DNA of 64,000 nt from Nemertoderma westbladi. Lineage: Eukaryota > Xenacoelomorpha > Nemertodermatida > Nemertodermatidae. Below the pieces are notes generated by a model that was not told where the DNA came from, did not search any database, and saw only the letters and a list, made by a program, of their open reading frames with translations. The stretch covers positions 1 to 64,000 of the forward strand of contig JAUCBJ010008204.1 in the NCBI GenBank assembly GCA_032718475.1, given 5' to 3'. This document shows, piece by piece, positions 56,220-64,000 of the stretch (position 1 is the first letter of the stretch; each line of letters begins with the position of its first letter). The translations under genes were made by a program, and so were the position numbers.

Positions 56220-56245
56220 GGGGGGGGGGGGGGGGGGGGGGGGGG
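56220..56245. repeat. Poly-G tract, 26 bases
   Basis: Uninterrupted run of 26 G. Confidence 0.95.
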
Positions 56246-56637
56246 TCAAAAGGGGCAGCTGCCGGGGGCCCGTAAGTTTGGAAGCGACCCGCAAGTTGGG
56301 AGAAATTTACCGAACATTATCTCACTGATAAAACAACCTCAATTATTTATTAATTTCTGGCTCTTCAATAAATATTTATATCTCACATATAGACCATCCA
56401 TAGACAGATAGACCATGCCTGATTAGAGAATGCCATTGAAACAAAATAGAAGGGCCCTTAATGTCGTAAATATTCATTCCAGAACATGTAATTATTTAAC
56501 CTGAGGTGAACTAGTAGTGGGATAAAGCAATGAGTTACATTTACTATAGGCCTATTACCTCGACTCGGCTACCCAGGCAGCCAGACTATCGACTAGGCTA
56601 CTATGTAGCTAGCCAGGGTCAGGGTGAAACTATCAAG

Positions 56638-56663
56638 CCCCCCCCCCCCCCCCCCCCCCCCCC
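56638..56663. repeat. Poly-C tract, 26 bases
   Basis: Uninterrupted run of 26 C, only 400 bases from the poly-G tract at 56220. The surroundings from 55672 to 57420 hold no recognisable gene. Confidence 0.95.
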
Positions 56664-57414
56664 GTTAATATTAATTTTTCTAATCATTACAGCCTAAAAT
56701 AACACTTTCACTTTTCTGATCAATCTACTGTACATACACTGATTCAAAAGACTATCGGTTTGTCATCGTGAGACACTGTAACGTAATGTGTAAAGGAAAA
56801 CATTAGCAAAAAGGTGGATTTAAAATAAGACAACGTCTCAATTCCATGTAATAAATAGTCACACAAAGTCACAAAAAAAGGTACGCATTTACACTGCAAA
56901 TTTGCAATGCTTTTGCCTTGATTTGTTTCTGTTCTGTACAGTAGTAGCTGAGTAGGATCTCAACTCAATCTATCAATTGATAGTTAATATCAACAATTAA
57001 TGCAACAGAACGCCGTTGTCGGCGTCTGTTGCTTGCTTAGCGTTTAAATTTATAGCCTACCGATTATTGACAGCTGTAATTGATAAAGTCTCTTGTCAGT
57101 TATCCTAGGAAAAACAATACGCCTACACAGCAGTGGGTTAAACTAAACTCCGTATTCGTATGCATGCGATAGCTATCGTATTTGCCTATCGTATTTGGAT
57201 CAATCGTATATGAATCAATCGTATATGCACTGCTCCTGCTCACAAGCTAAGCACGTATCCTAAATAAGGTTTTGTGTTAAGTGCCCTACCGCATGATTTC
57301 GACTGTATATATTGTAAGCTAAACTTCCTAGACAAAGACGATTATGATTTGCCTATTATTTTTAGTTTTTTATTTATTATTTTATTTTGTATTAAAATGT
57401 TATTTTTACGCCCA

Positions 57415-57637
57415 TGTAAAGGAATACAATGCAGGATTTCACTTTTCGGTCGACTTTTTATTGTAATTTTATATTTGAAGATTTTTTATTTTTTAAATAT
57501 ATCTTTAATAAGTGTTTTATAGCGCTTAATTCTGTCTTATAACCTGTACATATACTAATTCGTTTATTGTTTTGGTTAGATTCAGCCCTTCTGTAACCTG
57601 TGTTTTTGGTGAAAACCTGGTATTCTTCACATGAGGC
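57415..57637. mobile_element. MITE-like dispersed repeat, copy B
   Basis: 57432-57542 matches 26063-26178. The right end TGGTATTCTTCACATG (57622-57637) is the inverse of 26050-26065, and the left end CATGTAAAGGAATAC looks like a degraded version. It includes one copy of the dispersed motif (57561-57605). TGGTATTCTTCACATG recurs at 57673. Confidence 0.6.
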
Positions 57638-58062
57638 TAACTGCAAAGTGAAATATAACGGCAGAAAGTCTGGTATTCTTCACATGGGCCTTTTTTTATC
57701 TAAGTTTAATGCTTAGGCCTACGGACTGCGCTTGGTTGTTTTATTTGGTGTTAAGATTAATCATGTATTGTTCGCTGATGATTTGTGTCTCTTTCGAATT
57801 CTTATTACAGTATTAATATATAATATACACACACATAGCTGTTCTTTTTGCAAATTTATAAATGTATAAATATCCCATGAGGATGAGGATAAATAACGGT
57901 CATCAAAATATACAAGTTTATTAAACGCAATGATATTGAAGTGGGAAGTGGGCCTATTGATACGGTGATAACATTGTATCTCATACTGTCATAAGCCATA
58001 CCGGTCAGCCGGTAATGGTATCGAAGTATGAAATAAGTAATAAACAACCAAATAGCAAAACA
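57638..58062. other. Intergenic, nothing recognised
   Basis: AT-rich; lies downstream of MED28 on its strand and should include its 3' UTR. Confidence 0.45.
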
Positions 58063-58542
58063 TCACCGTCTCATAGAAGGGAAGTCTACTATAGGCCGAC
58101 CTGTAGAGTCCAGTGCAACCCGTTGTCCTGGTAATGGGGGGCCCGATAGTTTCCTAGGTAACTGAGTCGGTTGGTTTAGGTCCTCGAGCATTGTGAGCCA
58201 TCGCTGCACCGTCGTCTGATGACGCTGAATCTGTAGGTTCTTCCGCTCCAATTCGATTCGAAGCTCCCCGTTACCTTCTGTGGCGACGTGTTCCGGTAAC
58301 TCTACTGCGAGGACCAGCCGTTTCTGCAGAAAGAAGGTCTCCAACTGGTGTCCGACGTCGAGGAATCGCGTCAGACATTGGTCCACGGTGTTTTGTATCT
58401 CGGTTTTGTCTATGAGGTTCACATGATCCTGATTCACCAGCGAAGAATAACACGCCTGGAACGCCGCTTCAAAGTCGTCCACTAGGTTGTTACCGGCAGG
58501 GATGGTTTGTTCAGCATTCTGACTTGTCGACTGACAATCCAT
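58063..58542 (-). CDS. MED28: Mediator complex subunit 28
   Basis: 159 residues, one exon (human about 178). MED28 is a head-associated subunit of the Mediator coactivator that links transcription factors to RNA polymerase II. The family core is clear: LVDDFEAAFQACYSSLVNQD at residues 22-41, then IQNTVDQCLTRFLDVGHQLETFFLQKRL, then a helix LRIELERKNLQIQRHQTTVQRW likely to be coiled coil, and a Pro-rich C terminus. The N-terminal 20 residues are polar and variable as in other species. ATG 58542 is the first in frame. The next gene, TMEM120, is divergent 4.5 kb away with repeats between. Confidence 0.95.
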   Translation of the reverse strand: MDCQSTSQNAEQTIPAGNNLVDDFEAAFQACYSSLVNQDHVNLIDKTEIQNTVDQCLTRFLDVGHQLETFFLQKRLVLAVELPEHVATEGNGELRIELERKNLQIQRHQTTVQRWLTMLEDLNQPTQLPRKLSGPPLPGQRVALDSTGRPIVDFPSMRR

Positions 58543-60060
58543 TAGGCCTACAGCATTATATTATTGCGACATATCCTGATATCTCGATGACACGCTAACT
58601 GGCTAACTCGTCGGTGAGAAAACGATTACGGTACACGCAAGCGGGAAGGCTGCATGGGAGGCCTACCTAGTACCTACTGGCCTATGCTATGCCTGTATGC
58701 AGATATGTTTTCATCAGCACAGCACGAGCACCAGAGTACAGTTTTTAGTCAATTAGTACTGTAGTAGCAATCCTGAATCCTACAGAACTGCACAGCTAGC
58801 GCTGGATACTGCAGTGCAGTACTGCCAGACTGGAATTGCTCCGAATTCTGGAATTTACCAGTTTACCGTACGCGGAAGATACGCCGCGTATTTTTGCAAT
58901 TACAGAATTACGCGGAAGGCAGGAAGCTGGGAAGGCATGTATGAAAATACGCTCGATCGGCGTATTTTCCAGAATGTACGCGGAAGATACCCCTGTACCC
59001 TGATACCAGAAGATTTTAATTTTGTTTATTTTTATTTCACTTTACTACACCTGTACACTGGGTGCACTGTACTGCTGTATGTACTACAGTACTACTGACA
59101 GCAGACTGAGGGAGCTATTGCAGTATCAGAGTATTGATAATGGGATTTGGCTGTCTGGTGTGTTAAGACCGTTTTGAGGGTTTGGGATTGGGAGTAATAT
59201 GCAGTAGTACTTTGCAAACCCCATACGACGTCGGTATTATATATTTATATCGCATTAATTTTAATTTTCACTAAAACAATCGCCTTTTCCACTAAATTAA
59301 ATGTTTTTTTGCTATACATTTTGGTCACTAAAATAAATGTATTCCTCCACTAAAATAATATTAATTATCACTACAACTATAAATGTATTTTTCTAATCAT
59401 ATAACTGAAACCTGTTTAATTTTGAATTTTGTTTATTGTTTTTGTTATAATAACGTGCCACTCTCTATGTCAGCATTCTATGTAGTGATAATTAATAGAT
59501 TTTAGTGATAAATAATATATTTAAGTGATAATTAATTTATTTACTGGAAACTGAATGATTTTATAGTGATTTAATGTTTAACATTAAGGTAAAGGAAGCA
59601 TAAGCTTATTGTACCTGTTCAGATATTAAACTGAGGCTATGTATTTACCTACTACTGTACTGTACTACCCTACAAATGTTGATATGAAGTATGTAAAATG
59701 AGAGGGTGGCGTAAGGTCAAACTTAACCTAACTGGCTAAAAATCATTTACAATACAGTAATTAAAATGTAAGTACAGGAAGTGCATCTAAAAACCGAGCT
59801 TGACACGAGTAATAAAATAGACGTTATAACAAATTTGGCTCACATTTTAATACATCTTAAAAACAATATGCAGTAAAACAGTATAGGCCCTACTGTAGCT
59901 GTGTATAAAAACTATTAAATTGTTTAAAAACGTCAAGTAAATAGGTTCAATCCAATTAAAAATACAGATAGTATATTTAGTTATTATAATATAATATAAA
60001 ATATTAATTTTATAAAGTAGTTGTTAAAACGTAAAGTTTGTGTATGAGAACAAAAGCGTG
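58543..60060. other. Intergenic upstream of MED28
   Basis: No gene recognised. GTACGCGGAAGATAC-like words occur near 58867, 58911 and 58976, and GAAAATACGC (58943-58952) pairs perfectly with 58960-58969 around a 7-base loop. The rest is AT-rich with TAGTGATAA/TTTTCACTA words around 59260-59560. Confidence 0.45.
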
Positions 60061-60081
60061 TATTGGAATGATAATTGAATT

Positions 60082-60260
60082 GAAATTAATATATCATATC
60101 TCTCCAAACCACGTACGCGTTTCGACCTTACTGGGTCTCATCAGCGTGGTGTCGGATTTGAACCTGGGACCAATATGAGATATTAATTTCAATAAAAATT
60201 ACGCGATTCCTAAATTTGTACACTACCCGGTTAAAAAGTACGCATGTGATGGGATTAGTC
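60082..60260. repeat. SINE family 2, copy with inverted centre
   Basis: Starts GAAATTAATATATCATATCTC and ends with ATATGAGATATTAATTTC, both as in copy 60445-60660, and the following 55 bases match directly. The segment between (about 60100-60172) matches the other copy only as a reverse complement. It appears that the centre flipped between the flanking inverted repeats, losing the 5' half of the tRNA-like part. Confidence 0.65.
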
Positions 60261-60444
60261 CTACAATTGCGCCAATAAAAGATAAGTTATTTTCGGTAAA
60301 TTAAACTTATCATTCGAGGCTAAGACCCCAAGATCCCTTCCTATAATAAATGTATAATAACAAACACCTCAAAAACACAGCTTGCCAACACATTGTTACT
60401 ATCCATAATAAAAATCAGGGGCTAATAAAATGGCAGCTGACTTT

Positions 60445-60715
60445 GAAATTAATACTCCATATCTCAAGAACCTGTGGCCTAGTGGTTGTAGTCGGCTTCC
60501 ACCTCGTGGTCCCAGGTTCAAATCCGACACCACGCTGATGAGACCCAGTAAGGTTGAAACGCGTATGTGGTTTGGAGAGATATGAGATATTAATTTCAAT
60601 AAAAATTACGCGATTCCTAAATTTGTACACTACCCGGTTAAAAAGTACGCATAAGTTATTATCGGTAAAATAAACTTATCATTCGAGATTAAGACCCCTA
60701 GATCCCCTCGTGCTA
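60445..60715 (+). repeat. SINE family 2, full copy with tRNA-like head
   Basis: A-box-like GTGGCCTAGTGGT and B-box GGTTCAAATCC lie within 60471-60535, then CGCTGATGAGACCCAGTAAG and a tail. Flanked by inverted repeats GAAATTAATACTCCATATCTC (60445-60465) and GAGATATGAGATATTAATTT (60577 onward). The downstream 110 bases (to about 60715) are also duplicated at 60190-60345. Confidence 0.65.
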
Positions 60716-60734
60716 TATTTGGGTGAGCCAAGTC

Positions 60735-61721
60735 CCAATGAGCTACAGGACGTTGACCCCCACTTTTCAATCTCAGTCTGTATTCGGCTTCGCGTTCGAA
60801 TTTGGACATGTCTCTATCAAAGTAGTATCGTATGCTGCCAGCCTCGAATTATTTGCCCGATAGTATTTGGTTAGCCATGGCGCAAGTGTCGAAAGAGAGG
60901 AGCAGTGGTCGGTTTGATGAGTCTTCTCGCGGTTTCCCCAATCGGGAGATTGTCTTATATGGTAGTTTCTCGTTGAGATAATCAAAGAGCAAATTACTGT
61001 CTACTTCTCGCTGTTTGTTGGAAGAATTGTTTCCATTGTCACCAGGAAAGTTTCGAATAACAATGTTATATTTGCGTTGGTCGTTTAAGTCGGATTATCT
61101 TCTCGATACTCACTGAGTCAATTGGTTTAGCAGCACATTTCTGCTCAATATAGTGTCATGGATATACTTGAGTTTTCTGGCGTTTTTCTTTACAATTTCG
61201 ACCCAACATCCACCATCCTCCTCATTTACCAATTGAGGGGGTGGAGTCGTTTCTATGGTTACAATTTTAGATCGGACTTCACCCTGCGCCACCTCTACAT
61301 CGCTTAGTCGTACTTCAATCTCATGGCGAAGTGAGGCTAAGTCGTTGCCAAGGATGATTTTATTATCGTCGCCATCTGACTCAGTTAGAGCACGGAGTTT
61401 GTCTAGTTGTAGAATTTCTTCCTCGAGTGCAGTGATCCGTACTGCCGAACAGAAACCACATATACATTTTTTGGATAAGAAATTGTTTTGTCCAGAAGGT
61501 ATGGTACTTTCCGTCAACACTGTTGTGCATGCAGAACATTCAACACTTGTGCGCACAAATTTATTGGAGGATGCGACTGGTGTGAGTTTGGATTTGCCGT
61601 TTTTGGGTGTGACGGTGACGGGGTTGCGTTTCTCACCTACAGATAGCCGTATAATAAATTGTTGTATCGCCTGGTTTACTCGTCCCAGTTGTGATTGGTT
61701 GAGAGTTTGCTCATCATGCAA
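60735..61721 (-). pseudogene. LINE ORF1-like relic
   Basis: 61721-61110 is open for 203 codons. It contains a Cys-rich patch (CSACTTV, KKCICGFC), a probable coiled coil (ITALEEEILQLDKL...), and a C-terminal WVEIVKKNARK. Another frame continues with KYNIVIRNFPGD, LNEKLPYKTISRLGKPRED, RPLLLSFDT and, after a stop, FDRDMSKFERE. NIVI.N.P...RLGK...RPL is the RRM-like pattern of LINE ORF1 proteins. Frame breaks show it is decayed. Confidence 0.55.
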
Positions 61722-61881
61722 TCGTTTATGTTATACAGGGAGTAAGTAGATATAGAGCCCTGCTATACAATATTACTGTTGTAAGATTTCCAGTTTGATC
61801 AGCTGTATATTGTCCAGTTGTCTTAGGTAAACTCTTCCTCTTGTGCCCCTACAGCACAGCCCTATAAAAAAATGGTAAAAC

Positions 61882-62575
61882 GAACTTAGATCCTGCAAGG
61901 CCTGACTTTGATGAACTTAGATCTTTCCGAACTTAGGTCTATCTATCTGGGCGAACTTAGATCATAACTAGGTGAACTTAGATCCTAACTAGGTGAACTT
62001 AGATCCCAATTTATGCTATTAAAAGCCTTTTGGTAATCATCTCCTAGTCGCGAAGCGAACTTAAATCCCACGTTGAAAGCAAAGCGAACTTAGATATTAG
62101 GTGGACTTATAGATCCAAATTTATGCAAATTCCTTGGCACACGCTAGAGGAGAAGCGAACTTAGATCCCACTGTCATACTACTGTCATACACATCAAAGT
62201 AGTTGCGATCAGTGAATCACCAACAAACTATAATTTGCTAATTAATAGCTAATTCATTGCAATCTATTGGGGGTGGGATCTAAGTTCGCTTCCCTTCAAG
62301 CGTGATAATATTTACATTACAGTAAGGTCTGCTGGCCTACAGTATGGGAATGACATTTCACATTAACACAGCTACGGTACAGCAATGTATGCAATATATG
62401 CGAGATCTAAGTTTCGTACATGTTGAGGATCTAAGTTCGTATGGGAAGGATCTAAGTTCGTATGGGAAGGATCTAAGTTCGTATGGTAAGGATCTATGTT
62501 CGTCTGGTAAGGATCTATGTTCACCCAAGATCTAAGTTCGTTCAGGATCTAAGGTGCTCTAGGATCTAAAGCCGA
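61882..62575. repeat. Two opposing clusters of the 11-bp motif GAACTTAGATC
   Basis: About ten copies of GAACTTAGATC or one-base variants lie on plus from 61882 to about 62170. After about 100 bases without it, about nine copies of the reverse complement GATCTAAGTTC follow from 62276 to 62575, three of them in a 21-bp tandem. No frame or known element matches. It could be a non-autonomous DNA transposon with subterminal protein-binding repeats. Confidence 0.75.
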
Positions 62576-62999
62576 GGAACCTAAAAAAATGTATACTTTG
62601 CCTATACAGCTATGTATATCTGTACCCTGCAGCACCGTCTGTACAACTGTATGTACACAGCTGTATACTGATGTAAATGTGCAATGTAATGTATACACCT
62701 GTCAGCCTGTATACTTACCTGCTTCAGGGCAGCAGTGGTTACTGCTGTCAGGCTGTAGGCCTACTCTACTGGTAAAACAGTATAAGATAAGACAGTAAGA
62801 TAACCTCTTACAGTCTTACCTTACAGTCTTATGCCCTATCTCTGTACTGTATCTATCTGCCTATGACAGTCTGCAGTCTGACCGGTGGTAGGGCTTACTA
62901 CGGACGGCCTACTCTAAATCATAAAACGTCAACCATCAACGGCTGAATATTTTGAAAGAATAACCCTGTAACCATCATTTTATTTTGATATTTCCGATA
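62576..62999. other. Likely promoter region of TMEM120 homologue
   Basis: Upstream of the ATG at 63000; no TATA box or other element is clear. Contains repeated CTGTA and CAGTCTTAC words. Confidence 0.35.
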
Positions 63000-63955
63000 A
63001 TGAACGCTGTAGATTCGGACTGGGAGGAGCTAGAGAAGCACAACCGAACTATCGAAGACAATCTCAGGAAGTATTGGGAGCTCGTGGAGGATGTACAAAA
63101 GAACCAGAATCAACTTCGTGTTGAGATAAATGGACAACGAAAGAGACTGCAGAAGTACACGGATTTGATTAAGGTTAGTACTTCAGTACTGTACGTTACG
63201 GTAAGTTCATTTCAGAAGTTGATTGGTAGGCCTAGCTGAGTTACCGAGAAAGATGTAGAAACATCAGACAGAGATACGTCAGTAGGTAGTGTAGTCGTAG
63301 CTCGTAGCGTAGTGTAGGTCTATAACTGCTATCTGCTGACCTGTATACTAGCGAAGCGAACTATGTCGATTAAGTTCTGAAGTTAGCCTATATATCTTCT
63401 CAAAACTTTGACGTATGTTTTTCATAATTAAATAACTTAATAATTAGGTGTAGTTCTGCTCTGCGCACTTGTGTCAAATAGGGCAGTAGGGGACCCTCCC
63501 AATCCATAATCTGCTAATCCTGAAATCACCTAAACTGAAGTAACTTGGGACTTGGGGACTCACTAGTGCCGGTTAGTAAAGCAGTAAAGGAGCAGGTTAC
63601 AGAGGCGAGTTGAAAGGAACCAAAACAATAAACGAAAGTTAGGAATATAGTTATCACACCTGCTAAATTTAAGGATTAGCATGTGATTTAGGATTAGAGA
63701 TTACAGGATTAGGGCGGTCCCCTATTTGACACAAGTGCCGTAGTTAATCTGTTTAAAAATCTAAACTATAAATTAAAGTATCTTTATCTCTGTATCCACT
63801 CATGCTATTTAAGCCTCGCCAATATATTTGTTTGTTTTACAGAACGAGGCTAAACAAGGGAAATCGGTGGAAAATAGTGTGAAGCAGTTAAAAATCCGCG
63901 CGAAACAGAAGAGCTTGGAAGAAGTCGAGATATGGCTTCCTAAGGACAACGGGAG
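63000..63955 (+). CDS. TMEM120: TMEM120 (TACAN) homologue, first two exons, runs off window
   Basis: Exon 1 is 63000-63173 (58 codons, then donor AAG|GTTAGT). Exon 2 is 63843-63955 (acceptor TTTTACAG|AAC, donor GGGAG|GTAAAC). Phase 0 joins them. The protein begins with an N-terminal coiled coil: DWEELEKHNRTIEDNL, a long helix to QRKRLQKYTDLIK, then SLEEVEIWLPKDNGR. This matches the start of TMEM120A/B (DWEDL..., QKKRLQEL, ...YLPKKNG). TMEM120 proteins are six-pass membrane proteins of the nuclear envelope/ER, implicated in fat-cell differentiation and coenzyme A binding. The membrane region lies beyond 64000. The ATG at 63000 is chosen because it is the first in frame. Confidence 0.85.
63586..63640 (+). 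repeat. Dispersed repeat motif, copy 5, in TMEM120 intron 1
   Basis: AAAGGAGCAGGTTACAG and GGAACCAAAACAATAAAC at the standard spacing; see 1739-1797. Confidence 0.65.
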
Positions 63956-64000
63956 GTAAACCTTATTACGTCAACTCAAACTAATGCATTAATGGTGCCC

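Overview
This window is nuclear DNA from an animal. It holds GT-AG introns, full-length cytosolic ribosomal protein genes, Mediator and TMEM120 homologues, a Tc1/mariner transposon, tRNA-derived SINEs, LINE relics and BEL/Pao retrotransposons, which are essentially confined to animals. The UBA6-type E1 enzyme and the diversity of mobile elements suggest a non-model invertebrate. I cannot name the phylum from sequence alone.

Layout. Bases 1-3192 are gene-free flank with one long fold-back hairpin. Bases 3193-23851 are one very large BEL/Pao LTR retrotransposon on the minus strand, with 5-bp target duplication GCCTT. A second, plus-strand, pol-less relative (10494-17059, duplication TATAC) has jumped into its pol gene. 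The outer element carries gag, protease, RT, RNase H and integrase. Between integrase and its 3' LTR, where some BEL/Pao elements carry env, it has reading frames resembling a DEDD-type 3'-5' exonuclease and a protein with three zinc knuckles. That is the most unusual feature of the window. Runs of G sit at every gag reading-frame junction in both elements.

Bases 24302-63955 carry eight host genes: RPL7 (+), S-adenosylmethionine synthetase (+, two exons), a Y-box/cold-shock protein (+), RPL23A (+), a SAC3D1-like protein (-), UBA6 (-), MED28 (-) and the first two coding exons of TMEM120 (+, running off the window). Six of the eight have intron-free coding regions, including the 1004-codon UBA6. 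They are unrelated housekeeping functions (translation, methyl-donor synthesis, RNA binding, ubiquitin activation, transcription, membrane protein) and do not form an operon.

The gaps between genes are filled by mobile and repetitive DNA: a 27-bp minisatellite of about 2 kb split by a LINE that is itself split by another element (26174-30640), nested hAT-type MITEs with an 8-bp target duplication (32973-33804), two tRNA-derived SINE families, a decayed mariner with long inverted repeats (45550-47143), LINE fragments, a five-copy dispersed motif, seven intergenic poly-G or poly-C tracts of 18-26 bases, and an odd double cluster of an 11-bp motif in opposing orientations upstream of TMEM120 (61882-62575).
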